Shown here: piece after piece, positions 10,310 through 21,869 of the stretch | How positions within the stretch are numbered: position 1 is the stretch's first letter | Layout: each line of letters begins with the position of its first letter | Assembly: GCA_024663395.1 (NCBI GenBank) | Contig: JANFAH010000005.1 | Location: forward strand, 3,184,303 to 3,248,302 | Direction: 5' to 3' | Origin: Pisolithus tinctorius | Lineage: Eukaryota; Basidiomycota; Agaricomycetes; Boletales; Pisolithaceae | DNA: 64,000 nucleotides | The notes under the pieces: model-generated | Told to the model about the DNA's origin: nothing | The model's database searches: none | What the model saw: only the letters and a program-made list of their open reading frames with translations | Position numbers and translations under genes: made by a program

Positions 10310-12683
10310 GGCTTCCCTACATGGAAATGTAAGCGACTCGAGTGAGGAAGTGGATGAAAAAAAAACTACTACGTACAGCTGTTGCAGTGTGAGGTGTGAG
10401 GACTCAGATTTTCATCTCGTCTTTTGTTTTCTAATTTATTGTCTCGCTTTTTAGATATATTTCCCTTTTGTTCTAGTCTTTCCCAGGTGCTTTTAGATCT
10501 AGTTACAGTATGTGTTTCTTCCCCCCTCTCAGGTCATGCACTGTGTCTCGCTCATTTTCACACACACACACACTCTTTTTGGCATGTTGATACTCCTTGA
10601 CAATAGCTCCCTGTTAATACCTGTTTCGTCTAAATGTGCTCAGTGATTCAAGAGATTTTCCATGTTTTGTAAGAAGGGCCACCCTTGAGGCCATGTCATC
10701 ATATCTCATGCATCTCTGTGCCAGGTCTCCCGTGTGTGCCATCACACATTCCCCCCACCGACCCCTCTCTGGGGACATCTCGTTTGTTGAATCCCGCACA
10801 GCAGTTGTCGAGATATGCCCATTTCTGTGTTCAGAAGGGCTATGAGGTGTTTTGGCACATAATTCATGATTGGGTAGTCTGATCATTATAATTTCTTTTT
10901 TCTGTGTGTGTCTAGGTGTTCCCTACAGCCCTCTGGAGTTTCATGCTGGTTTCCCAAGTCATTGATGCTCAGGGGACTCCCCTCTGCCCCCAAGTATACC
11001 TTGTGAAATTGCAAGTTTTGTATCTCATCCATTTTGTCACCAGCCCTCTTTCTTTTGGTGGGGTGTGGTACTACTCATTGAGGGCTTTTGAATGGTATAT
11101 TGGACATTGTGCTTGCTGCTGTGGATCTGGAGATACATATCTTCTTTAGGGCATACTCATCCAGTTGTGTTGGGAGGTTGGATGAAACCATGGTGTCCAG
11201 ATTGAAAGTGGGGGGTGGTTTCAGGGAGTTGCTGAGGGAGGAACTCCAGGCCAATGGCTGGTGGTTGTGCCAGCAGGCACAGTGGTTCTTCCAGTGGATT
11301 TCCCTGGTTTCCTTCTGGCTATGGCTGGTTCTCTGGTTGGGGTTCTTGTCATGACTGTACCTTGACCCTGGCTGGACTTGGCCTCATGATCATCCAGTCC
11401 AGCCTCAGCCTTGACAGCCCTCTACCCCCAGTAGGTTTAGCACAGTAGGCACTGCTTTGCAGTGCATGTCATTTTGGTTGAGCCTTGCCTGGTCTTGTTC
11501 CCAGTCCACCCTGTCCCAGTCTCTGTCACCTTAGTCATACATTACTGATACTGTTCTCACCAATCACCTTAGCAATCTTTGCAAGACCAGCATTACTGGT
11601 CTCCATACTATAGTTACTTCCAGTATATAAACCCATAGATACTTGGCCTGTATTTGTTATGCTTGACTGAGGTTGAGATGTAGGTTGAGCTCTGTCACAG
11701 ACTAATGGTTTCTACTGAGCAATGGCTGCAGTAACCTCTGTAAATGACAGAGGATTTAGGCAATGCCAGTAAGAGTGGTCCTGATTAGGGACACTGAGGG
11801 CAAAGTTCTGAGAAAAACTGCATATAATTGAGCAGCTCAAGTCTGAGGTCTTCAGGACTTGAGCTGGCAAACTAAATACTACAAGGAAATGGACCATGAG
11901 GCACCTGCATGTAACAAGCTATCTACACCATTGGTTGAACAACAATGACACATGCCTAAAGCACGTAAGGAAACAGTAACACCAACGGTGGAAATAGGGA
12001 GCCATTGGATCAGAGAGAAGATGGGTCAAAAAGAAGAAAAGGGTCCAATGGAAGCAAACACAAGGTAAACATAAGGTGGAAACAAGGAAAACAAAGGTGA
12101 AACATAACATTACCCTCCTCTTAAGCATTGAAGTCCCTGACTTCAACTACTCTCCATAAGGTTCTCCAGTCATGTTACTGATGGTGGAGTCATCAAAATC
12201 ATTATCATATAAATCATTATCCTTGCTCCCAATGAGGGTACAATCATCTACCAAAGCAGGGGTAGAGATTTTTTTCTTGTAAAGGTCAACAAGGATGTAT
12301 GGATGGACACTGGGCTTGAGTATGCCCAGGGTGGGTGGTTCAGCAAAGTGGACATTCATAGAGGCCACAATCAACCCTAAGGTGTCTGAGATGGCAACAG
12401 AGATAACACATTTGACAGTAGCATGGATTGGATGGGGGATGGGGTAAGAGGATGATCAGCCTTGGCAAGTTCATTTAGAACAGAGTCAGGGGGTAATTGG
12501 GCAAGAGTTTCAACCCAACTCATAGTTAAAGCAAGTTCTGTGTCAGAGACACTGAAAGCGACCATAGGGTTGATGACTGATGGGGACAACAAGCCATGGG
12601 ACTCACAGGTGGTGGGTTGGGGCCTGATAGACGACAGGCATGAGGTCTGTCTGCCCTTTGAAGGGAAGTAGATGAATGAGAGG
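10310..12683. other. CpG-depleted degenerate repeat DNA with retroelement traces
   Basis: CG dinucleotides almost vanish from here on. Nothing is confidently coding. On the minus strand, 12374-12147 and 12745-12377 are open but show no motif I can name. Just left of them, the minus-strand sequence CTTAAGAGGAGGGTAATG around 12108-12125 resembles a polypurine tract followed by an LTR start (TGTTATG), so 12108 downwards may be a decayed LTR. No second LTR copy was found. A CA dinucleotide run (10560-10572) is present. Confidence 0.35.
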
Positions 12684-12896
12684 ACCACTTCAGCCACCCC
12701 CCCAGGAGACCTATTAGGTTCATATATTCTTATAGATGTATCCACCTAATAGGTGTTGACCACCTGGGTATTCCCAGTGACTGCTGGAGATTTGCCAGGC
12801 CCTGGAGATTCTCCAGAGCAAGGTGTCAGACATGGACTTTCTCCAGGATTATTACATCTATAACAGATTGCCTGGGGTCCAAATGGGGCTTTCCCC

Positions 12897-13400
12897 AGTG
12901 GATTCTCCAACTCACTCTGGGGATTCTCCAGGCAATGCTGGGGATTCTCCAAACCACCCTGGGGAATCACCAGGCAATGGTGGAGATTCTCCCACCCACT
13001 CTGGGGATTCTCCAGGTCATGCTGGGAATTCTCCAACTCACTCTGGGGAATCTCCAGGCAATGTTAGGGAATCTCCAACCCACTCTGGGGAATCTCCAGG
13101 CAATGCTGGGGATTCTCCCACCCACTCTGGGGCTTCTCCAGGCAATGCTGGGGATTCTCCAACTCACTTTGGGGATTCTGCAGACAATGTTGGGGAATCT
13201 CCAACCCACTCTGGGGACTCTCCAGGCCATGCTGGGGATTCTCCAGGCAATGTTAGGGAATCTCCAACCCACTCTGGGGATTCTCCAGGCAATGCTGGGG
13301 ATTCTCCCACCTACTCTGGGGATTCTCCAAGGAATGTTGCAGATTCTCCAGGCAATGCTGGGGACTCTTCAAGGAATGCTGGAGATTCTCCAGTCACATA
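12897..13400 (+). repeat. 21-bp minisatellite, left arm
   Basis: Tandem units of 21 bp with consensus GGGGATTCTCC + ACTCACTCT alternating with GGGGATTCTCC + GGCAATGCT, making a 42-bp higher-order unit. Because the period is a multiple of three and the unit lacks stops, several frames stay open; one reads as repeats of GDSPTHS and GDSPGNA. CpG is absent. Confidence 0.85.
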
Positions 13401-13497
13401 TCAAAAACATTTCATTGTTCACTCCCCAGTGGGGCAATGGCTACCAGAATTGAGGTGTGGCATGGGGGGCATGCCCAATGCTACTGGCACCATGTGC

Positions 13498-15355
13498 TGT
13501 CACACACCAAAGGTGTTGTGGACATGGTTACAGCTGACTCTGCCTAACTTGTCAACAAGTTGCACACAATGCCCATGCCATGCAGATGAAGACTAAAGCC
13601 CTCATGTGTAGACAGACTGCTAGATGTGAACAGTCATCCTTCACACAAGAACAAGTTGTCAGTGCTAAAGAGAAAAAGAGGAAGCAAGTTAAGCATGCAT
13701 TAAAGGTTTTTAGTGCCCATGTACAGCATTCCAGTTTTTGTCATATCTCCACCATTTCCAGGGGTGTCAACTCCATTCTCACAATCACTTAAAGTGCTCA
13801 GCCATGTGATTCTGCCTTCCAAATTTAGAGAGGATCCTTGCACCCTATGCATTTCTACAGCACTCCATCCATCAGACACTCATTTCACTAAGTCCATCAA
13901 TCATGGCCACCTCTTTGTCAATTGTCTTGCTTGTCTCATTTTCCAGAGACAGTGGCTATGTATATCTGCCAGGCATTCCCACCAGCTTCCATCCTGAAGC
14001 CCCCTGGTTCATCCCATCATTGTCAGCCTCATCTCATCCCATGCAGCTTGGTCAGCATGTTCTCCTTGTCAGTATGACTTCCAGAAGGACATTCTTTGGT
14101 TGCCTCAGGTCTGTCACTTGGTTAGAAAGGTCTTATGTGGTTGTTTCAGTCTCCCCAGTTGATGAAGCATATGGATGGTTCCTCCCTGCTCCCTGCACCA
14201 TCTTTATTCCAATCTCATCCATCATTCTTCCTGCATTGTGACAGCTGCAGCATAATCTACTGTTCTCCAGTCTCCCTGATTGCATCCATGATGAGTATGA
14301 CATGCATCTTGCCTTCTTACTGCAAGATCCAGCAGAAGACATCCCCCCTTCTCCTCCTCCTCCATCAGAGCCCTGTTCATGAAGTTTTTGTTAACTTTGC
14401 TGAGAGGATGAAAGGGTGGGAGATGTGATCACATATGCTCCCATTGCCCCACAGACCCCCAACACCCTAGCCCCCTTTGATGCCTGACTCATGCCCTTCA
14501 ATTCTGGAATTAATACTTCCCTATCTGGAAACACTGTCCATCTGTCATGCCATCTCTGGATCTAGAGATGTCTCCACTGAGATCTGACTTGCATTGCCAC
14601 CCCCTAATGTGATATCAGTGTGCTTACTCAGTTTCTGGCTCTATTTGACTCTGTGATATTTTGACTGTCCTTGACTCATTTATTGCCAATACTTACCAAT
14701 CTTCTTTGCCTGCTTACTTTTTATTTCTTGCTTACTCATCATGATTACTCAGTCCTTACTCATTACTTACCAAGTGTTTGTGCCTTGTTTGTCACAAGCT
14801 GCACTCCCCCCACAGTATATAAACCCCCATGTACTTAGCTACACCCCAAGCAATCCACAAGTGAACCAGAAGTCACTCAGCAGTCAGTTTAGTGCATACC
14901 TCATCATCAACAGTTGAGGCTCATTTGGAAGAGTCTAACTGTCCCCATTCATCATCCTAGGTAGTTGAGGCTCCATCAAGGGTCTATCTACCTTCATTCA
15001 TTATCTGAAGTATCATCTGTGCTTTGTCAGTACACCTGCTTAGTCATCCATCCACTCCTGCATAACTCAACATCAACTTGTGTCAGGAGCACATTTTATC
15101 AAAGTCCATCATTCCAGAGGTCCTTTTGGCTGAACACCTTCACTCTGTTCAGCATTCCCTGTCCAGTCATTGCTTGCTTGTCTACTCCTGTGTAACTTGT
15201 TGATGACTTGTGCCAGGAGCAATTGCCATTGAACTCCCCCCCATATTAGATTCTTCTGCACTCCAGGTTCCACAGAGGCAAACCACCACTCACTCTTATT
15301 TGTCTTTTGTGTTGGATTTGTTTGGTTTTCACCAGCTTTCCACACTTGACTCACA
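13498..15355 (+). mobile_element. Repeat unit S1 (solo-LTR-like), 1858 bp
   Basis: Starts TGTCACACACCAAAGGTG and ends TTGACTCACA. The same unit occurs at 34924 (truncated), 38968-40827 (minus) and 41069-42876. The other arm of the palindrome preserves the uninterrupted target, reading CCATGTGCCTTGCAGTAG, which places the insertion precisely. The flanks GCTG and GCAC are an imperfect duplication. A TATATAA box lies at 14816-14822, followed by about 530 bp to the end, an arrangement expected of U3-R-U5. This copy has lost nearly all CpG. Confidence 0.75.
13903..14380 (+). pseudogene. S-unit ORF, copy S1 (broken)
   Basis: Starts MATSLSIVLLVSF and matches the intact ORF of unit S4 along its length. 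It is interrupted by TGA at 14239-14241 where S2 and S4 have CGA (arginine), a CpG transition. Downstream the same frame continues to the same region of the C-terminus. The function of the family is unknown. Confidence 0.6.
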
Positions 15356-15639
15356 GCACCTTGCAGTAGCATCCACTCAAAGTGACAGAAATGTGAAATG
15401 GTCCAATGTACACTTTCTAGTGATCATCACAAAGCTATAAATCACTAGTAGACTTGATGATCAGGTGTACCCATTCACATTTCTGATGCTCTGAGTTGAT
15501 GCTACTGCAAGGCACATGGTCCCAGTAGCATTAGGCATGCCCCCCCCATGCCACACCTCAATTCTGGTAGTCATTGCCCCACTGGGGAGTGAGCAATGAA
15601 ATGTGTTTGATATGTGACTGGAGCTCCAGCATTCCTTGA

Positions 15640-16470
15640 AAAGTCCCCAGCATTGCCTGGAGAATCTGCAACATTCCTTGGAGAATCCCCAGAGTAGGTG
15701 GGAGAATCCCCAGCATTGCCTGGAGAATCCCCAGAGTGGGTTGGAGATTCCCTAACATTGCTTGGAGAATCCCCAGCATGGCCTGGAGAGTCACCAGAGT
15801 GGGTTGGAGATTCCCCAACATTGTCTGCAGAATCCCCAGAGTGGGTTGGAGATTCCCTGACATTGCCCAGAGAATCCCCAGAGAGAGTTGGAGAATCCCC
15901 AGCATGGCCTGGAGAGTCCCCAGAGTGGGTTGGAGATTCCCCAACATTGTCTGCAGAATCCCCAAAGTGAGTTGGAGAATCCCCAGCATGGCCTGGAGAA
16001 GCCCCAGAGTGGGTGGGAGAATCCCCAGCATTGCCTGGAGATTCCCCAGAGTGGGTTGGAGATTCCCTAACATTTCCTGGAGATTCCCCAGAGTGAGTTG
16101 GAGAATCCCCAGCATGGCCTGGAGAACCCCCAGAGTGGGTGGGAGAATCCCTAGAGTGGGTTGGAGATTCCCCAGAGTGGGTGGGAGAATCTCCAGCATT
16201 GCCTGGAGAATCCCCAGAGTGACTTGGAGAATGACCTGGAAAATGTCCAGGGTGGGTTGGAGAATCCCCAGAGTGAGTTGGACAATCCCCAGCATGACCT
16301 GGAGAATCCCCAGAGTGATTTGGAGAATCCCCAGGGTGGTTTGGAGAATCCCCAACATTGCCTGCAGAATCCCCAGAGTGGGTTGGAGAATCCACAGCAT
16401 GGCCTGCAGAATCCCCAGCATTCCTTGGAGAATCCCCAGAGTGGGTGGGAGATTCCCCAGGATGCCCAGG
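15640..16470 (-). repeat. 21-bp minisatellite, right arm (inverted)
   Basis: Same 21/42-bp unit as the left arm, on the opposite strand and with more copies (about 830 bp versus 500 bp). The extra units sit mostly in the middle of the array, indicating expansion or contraction since the two arms separated. Towards 16480-16690 the units give way to a related repeat containing CCCAGGATG and AACAGGTCCATTTAG. Confidence 0.8.
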
Positions 16471-16983
16471 AAACAGGTCCATTTAGGCTGGGGAATCCCC
16501 CAGGATGCACTGGGAACAGGCCCATTTAGGTTGAGCAATCCTCAGCATGCACTGTAAACAGGTCCATTTAGCCTGGGGAATCCCCCAGGATGACCTGGGA
16601 ACAGGTCCATTTAGGCTGGAGAATCCCCCAGGATGCACTGGGACAGGTCCATTTAGGCTGGGCAATCCCCCAGGATGCCCAGGAAATAGGTCTATTAATC
16701 CACTGGGGAAAGCCCCATTGGGACCCCAGGCACTCTGTTATATGTAGATGTAATAATCCTGGAGAAAGTCCATGTCTGACACCTTGCTCTGAAGAATCTC
16801 CAGGGCCTGGCAAATCTCCAGCAGTCACTGGGAATACCCAGGTGGTCAACACCTATTAGGTGGATACATCTATAAGAATATATGAACCTAATAGGTCCCC
16901 TGGGGGGGTGACTGAAGTGGGATTGGGAAATTATTTTGGATTAGCAATAAAGGCACCCTCACTGGGGTGAAGACAGTGAGTCC

Positions 16984-17401
16984 ATGCTCATGGCCATGCT
17001 CCTAAGAGTGCTGGAGACATCCAGCAGGCCAGATGACTCTGACACAGAGGTAGATCCCCTCTCTCTGCACAATGTCCAGGGATTCCTCCTCTATGAGCAG
17101 CTGGTGCCAGTTCCCCAGAGCCATAGGGCTCAAAATGTCTGGATGCATGAGTTGGCTTGCCTACTCACAGTAAGAGGACAATACCAGTCCCTCCTTAACT
17201 GGGCAGAAGTCACCCCAGTCAAAGGTGCATTGCATCCCTGGGATGGCAAGTTCACCACCTCAGCCAACAGGGCTGCAATCACAGCATATCTCACTGCTAA
17301 TGGGGTCAGCATTTATGACACTGACAACACACTGTAATGGGCTCAACAAACAGGCCAAGAATATATCAATGGCATCATGGAGGGGAAAATAACCATCAGG
17401 T
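16984..17401 (+). pseudogene. Degenerate retroelement-like ORF fragment
   Basis: A 117-codon frame from 16984 to TAA at 17335-17337, with coherent sequence continuing after the stop (WAQQTGQEYINGIMEG). It contains aromatic-rich text such as VWMHELACLLTVRGQY and LNWAEVTPVKGALHPWDG. No family is recognised. It lies directly outside the right arm of the palindrome and may be part of the host repeat into which that element went. Confidence 0.3.
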
Positions 17402-17775
17402 AATGGCCAAGATTGAGCCCCTGAGGACGGCTCTCACTGAACCCTGCTGTGAAGTATGGTGTAGGAAAAGTCCAAGTAGCTGTATAATACGAGCTAGATG
17501 GCTTAGATAACAACAACAAAACAATGAAGGGAACGAATTGTTCATCCCAAGGGATTCTGGACTGTCAGGACTAGAAGGTGAGACCCAGTGCTTTGTAGTG
17601 GTAGTGATTCATGATGTGTGCGGTGTGGCTTGCAGAGTAGTACTGGTGATGCGAGCAGTGCAAGCAGTATATGTAGTTCGTGCATGGCAGTATGCGAGAA
17701 GCACAGTGTGGAAAAAGTGGAAAAGAAACTCGTGGTGACCTTCCAAGTGCCAAAAAGGTATCATTCTGTACCTAA

Positions 17776-18190
17776 GTACAGGGCTTTATAGTCCGGGCAA
17801 ACCCGGAACCTAAGTAAGACAGGGCACAGTAAAGGAAAGCCATGCGACAGCACATACACAGAAGACAGGCCAAAACAGAGGCTGAGGGTATACTACAAGC
17901 ACTAAAGGAATAGAGACCATGATAAGAGAAAGAGTCCGAGGAAAAACAACAACTGGAGCACAGTGGCCACAGGTATAGCACTGCACAAGAGGGAGCAAGG
18001 GCATGGGAAGGTAGTGTGTGAACGATGGTGAATGTGAGAGGGGAGCAGATGTAACAGTAGTCACGGAATGGTTAATGATAGGGGCTTACACATCCAGGGA
18101 ATGCGGATTCTTCACACCTGCAGGGGACTTAGATGCTGACTGTCCCTGGTCAGCCACATGGCATGGAGGATGTAAATAGCTTGCCGCTGT
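17776..18190 (-). repeat. LTR-like repeat X, copy 1, with the 3' end of a Ty3 pol
   Basis: On the minus strand, a sequence related to the pol tail of element A (containing GGGACAGTCAGC and AGTCCCC) runs into TGTAAGCCCCTATCATTAACC. A block of about 300 bp follows that is repeated at 34497-34740, and then a TATA box (ACTATAAAG, about 17785-17795). This fits a 3' LTR with promoter. The lower boundary is unclear and may reach about 17500. Sequence related to this copy resumes at 19133-19250, whereas copy 2 lacks the roughly 950 bp in between. Confidence 0.5.
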
Positions 18191-19373
18191 GTGACATGAC
18201 TTCTGGGAAGCATGCAACTAGAGGAAGGGTGAAGGGAGAATTCCCTAGGATCGTCCCAAGGGGTGCTGTGTGGAAGGAGAAGTCGAGAAAGGGCTCAGAA
18301 ACAGTGGGGAAATTTGAGCAAGAGCCATGGAATTTAATTCTGGGCAGATGTAGACACATGAGGAACAGTGAGATGGGTATACAAAATTCCGAGAGGTTGC
18401 TACATGTCAAGAGGAGCGAATTCGAAGCGAAAGAGATATGGGATTAGGTGTGCAGGGCTGGAGGACGCAGGAGACATGAAGACCTCTGGGGACTCTGAAG
18501 GCACTGTAGACTCTATATATGCACTTAGACTCTAGAAACTCTTGAACCTGCAGAACACACACAGATAGCGACTCCAAAGGTGGGTGGGTATATTTCCGAC
18601 ATCATGGTGGAATTATATAGTACAGGGAAAGTAGGTACGAGTCAGAGTAAGGTGGGGTGGGAAAACTAAAAGACTGGAAAATAAAGGAAGGGATGTCAGA
18701 TGTCAGCAAAACACAGATGCACGTGAAACAGTCCAGTGGGTAGTAGACGAGAGTAAGAGCGGGACAATGGTAAGGGGTATCTTCCAACAGAACAAGAGTA
18801 TGCATACAAGTGGGAGATGGAACTGAGTGACACAGGAGGGCAGAGTGTAGTGTACTGGCACAAAACCCAGTTTGCAGAATTTGGGGCAACAGGGGAAAGC
18901 ATAGTTTTTCAGAGGAAAGCGGCACAGATGACTGGTGATGTGGCTCCAGATCAGTGTTTTGATGACTGAGCAACATGCAGAAGGTCAGTAGAAACTCCGA
19001 GGGCGACAGGGGTTGGGAGGGAACATGAGGACACGAGCGGGAAAAATTCCAAAACGGGTTTGTTGTAGAGGCCTGTGGAATTTAGTGACAGATTCCTGTT
19101 CCAGCCTCAGGGAGTATATGGCTCCCTACACCATGTGGTGATGGCAACGGTGTGGTGCTGAGGGTTTGAGAACACCGGCAAGTTCCACATGGAAGCAAAG
19201 GAAGCATAGAGCCGAGGGATGCAAGAAGGCTGTTGAATGCCGCATACAGGCGTCCAGACCGATGACATAAGCACCTCATGGCCACTAAGTATATATTTGT
19301 TAGTGTGCGGCTCAAACCTTCACATCGATTTGATTCTCCCCCCCCATCATCAACTGCCTCTCTCACTCTAGTC
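18191..19373. other. Repeat-derived stretch without a gene
   Basis: Carries the roughly 950-bp segment absent from repeat X copy 2 (about 18185-19132), then about 120 bp shared with 34836-34923. Short ORFs show no motif. The last 100 bp may hold the promoter of the next gene; TAAGTATATATTTG occurs at about 19283-19296. Confidence 0.35.
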
Positions 19374-20487
19374 ATGTCTGCTAACCATGCCCCTCATCTG
19401 TCGCAACTCATATGTGCAGCCACTCCCGACCTGATCGAAGCAGAGAAGGCCTTGCTGAGGGAGAAGTTCATTGCTGCCTCTGCGGCTCTGGTCACTGAGG
19501 CCAAGTGCCTCCCAGATGACAAGGAGGAATTGTGGGAGGAGAAAGTGATGTGGATGTGCAGATGGGAGCAGAGGACAGTAAGTGTCCAATGCCTTTCAGG
19601 CTCACAGTACTGACTGTTTTCCAGGGAGAAGTGTTCCCCCTCATCGAGTGTGGGCGAGTGTTGGGAATCGACACCAAAATAGACATGGTGGATGGTCCCA
19701 TGGTAGCAGAGGCCAACAAGGCCTATGAGAGGTGGGTGTCTGAGGAGATCATGCAGGGGAGAGCAGACGAAGACATGAGGATGGAGGAGGAGGCTTTGCA
19801 GGTTGTCAAAGAACAAGGTGTGAGTCTCATGGCACCCGTGGCGACGGAGAAGATGTTGCACATTGAAGTGGTGTCCTGGCCGGTTCGCAAGGTAAGTGCA
19901 CATTTGTAATGGTGCAGTAGCGGCTAACACCTGGATCAAAAGCAGTCGTGGAAAACCATCATGGAGAGCAAAGACGAGGATGAGCCCAAGATCGTCATCC
20001 TGCCTGGTTCAATTCTCCACAAGGTGCCCTGTGCACGCTGCATGGTCAAGAACACCATGTGCACAGGTCCAGTTGGGCGCACATGCAATGGCTGCATGGA
20101 GATGAAGCAGGGGTGTGAAAAGTCAACGAAGGCTGTGGGAAAGAAGGTGCAGGCAGGCGCATCCGTCAGTGAGTGGCAACTTTACTTCAGGAGGGTTGCA
20201 GCTGACATCAAGTAGTGCAGTCCTCAAAGGCTGTGAAGGCTGACCCCTCCAAGAGGGCCACAGATGATGATGACAATGACGACGAGGTGGAAGTGGTTGA
20301 GAGCCACACGCATGCAAAGGGGAAGGCACCAGTGTGCAGTCGGTTCAATCCCAAGGTCACAGCCAACCTCTCACAGTCATTGAGGCTGTTGTGCACAGAG
20401 GCTGTGGAGTCACATGCTGCCTACCTTCGACTTCAGGTACACATGGATCAGCTCGCCAAGGCACTGGAGAAAATTGGGGTGGAGTAG
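19374..20487 (+). CDS. Protein with a Zn2Cys6-like cysteine cluster, unknown function
   Basis: Four predicted exons, 19374-19577, 19625-19891, 19943-20164 and 20221-20487, give 319 aa. All introns (47, 51 and 56 bp) have GT-AG borders and phase 0, and the frame closes exactly at TAG 20485-20487. Residues about 182-209 contain PCARCMVKNTMCTGP and CNGCMEMKQGC, spaced C-x2-C-x6-C-x7-C-x2-C-x6-C, which fits the fungal binuclear zinc cluster. The cluster is central rather than N-terminal, preceded by charged, probably helical sequence and followed by an Asp-rich stretch (DDDDNDDEVEVVE) and a helical tail. Proteins of this look are, to my knowledge, multicopy in some mushroom genomes, so a transposon link is possible. 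No lesion was found although it sits among decayed repeats. Confidence 0.65.
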
Positions 20488-21189
20488 AAATGTCTGTAGT
20501 TAGTTTAGACTCATTGCATTGCCCAACCTGCATGTCAGCGCGCATCGCACTGAATATACTGCTTTTCTTGCTTCTGTGCGAAGTTGCAAATGACTCAAAG
20601 TGCTTGAAGATGTTCTGTGGGACAGTGCGGCCACAGTAGGATATGATGCATGGGGTACCACCTGACTTGTCTTCTTTGTGTGGCTTTCAACTTCTCTCGA
20701 CAGTAAGTCCTCGTGAAATGATCTTGATGGTAGGATGTGATGGAATGGTGGAGAGAGAGTGGAGGGACTGTTTATTGGGTAACTGTGACGGTCTTTGGGT
20801 ATTAATTGTAAGGAAACAGAGAACAAACTGAAAGGAAAAAAGACCAAGGGGTGCACACTGACTGCACATTCAAAGAAGAAATGTGCGGGGTGGTTGCAAG
20901 TATCCATGGTATAGAGCGGCTGAAGATGGTATCAGTGAGTCTAGTAAGAGAGATAGGAGAGATGTTGTTTTAGCTATATACTTATTCAGTGTTTTGTTAT
21001 TTTTCTGGGCAGTTCTTGACTTTTTGTTAGCGGTTTTTATGTTTTTGGTGTAAGGACTAGTTATCATTAGAATCACCGGACGAAACCCAGGGTGGAACAG
21101 AGGTCTCCAGACAAAACCCAGGGTAAAACAGATAAAAGGAAACAAACTATGTCTGGTATTGGGTGGAACAAGTGGTATGCTGGTCACTC
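20488..21189. other. No gene recognised
   Basis: Sequence between the zinc-cluster gene and the 3' end of Ty3 element A. On the minus strand it would be the 3' LTR or flank of element A, but no second LTR copy was found to define it. A nine-base word (AAAACCCAG) recurs twice near 21082-21122. Confidence 0.3.
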
Positions 21190-21367
21190 CTGTGGGGGAC
21201 TTTGAACGCTGACTGTCCCCAGTCAGTATGGGAGAAGGAACAGGGGTAATGGAAGAAGCCATGGGAAGGCAGGTGCAGCCATGGAAGGAGGTATGGGTAT
21301 TGTGGGAGACGAGGGTATGGGGGAATAGCGCGATGGAGAGACTGTGGATACTGGAAAGGACAGATAG

Positions 21368-21864
21368 TCAGCTGTCCACAGCAAAAGCCTCGACATCATC
21401 ATCAGTGGGGTCATCCTCAGCCTCTTCAAGAAGGCAGTCTAGTTCTTCATCATCCAACCCAGTAATGTGAGTCATGGTTGTGTGGGTTTGAGACCGCAGG
21501 TGGTAGGGAAGTAATTGGAATGCAGCAAAGTGGAGTTTGGAGATGGAGCCATCCAACTCAGCCAGCAGGTACAAGCCCCCAGTGGTCTGATGAAGGATGA
21601 CCATGGGACTGGTGTACTGCGGCTTTGTCTTCCAGTTCAGTTCTTTCTCTACACGGGAGTTGCAAACAAGCATGAGGGTGCTGGGAGCAAAGTTATGGTC
21701 TTTAATGCGATGCTGAAAGGCAGTTTTGAACTGCTGGATAGACTGAAAGTGTGTGCAGAGGACATTGCCATGGACCTGGTCTAGGTCATCCTGATGCTTC
21801 TGTAGCTGGCACACACGCCAAGCAATCAGTTCTGTGGTAGTCAGTGGTGTTGCATCATCACAGG
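21368..21864 (-). pseudogene. Integrase C-terminal part of Ty3 element A
   Basis: The minus-strand sequence from 21864 reads TTTELIAWRVCQLQKH, then RVEKELNWKTKPQYTSPMVI and GGLYLLAELDGSISKLHFAAF, the small C-terminal barrel of Ty3-type integrases, followed by an acidic tail (EEAEDDPTDDDVEAFAVDS). It continues the integrase core at 31636 once element D is removed. Confidence 0.75.
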
Positions 21865-21869
21865 ATAGG

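Larger units (their letters stand above)
12684..16920. repeat. Long palindrome (foldback-like element) with minisatellite arms
   Basis: The left arm (12684-13497, continuing at 15356 to about 15440) and the right arm (about 15440-16920) are inverted copies. Matching landmarks include the outer block CACTTCAGYCACCCCCCC, the CCTATTAGGT...ACCTAATAGG mini-hairpin, the minisatellite, and the segment reading GGCATGCCYAATGCTACTGG. The centre near 15430-15450 can form its own small hairpin around CTAGTGAT...ATCACTAG. The left arm is interrupted by S1. The right arm has more repeat units. Long inverted repeats built of short tandem repeats are typical of Foldback-type elements; that class is inference, the palindrome is direct observation. 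Confidence 0.75.

Noticed and set aside
12897..13400. Possible CRISPR array because of regular short repeats
   Set aside because: The units are contiguous with no unique spacers, and the organism is a fungus.
12823..13596. 257-codon frame reading as GDSPTHS/GDSPGNA repeats
   Set aside because: The 21-bp unit is open in several frames on both strands and in both arms, and the frame ends inside unit S1. It is explained by repeat arithmetic, not by a gene.
15558..16538. 326-codon minus-strand frame of LGILQAM heptads as a coiled-coil protein
   Set aside because: Same minisatellite in another frame; no start context, no conservation other than the DNA repeat.
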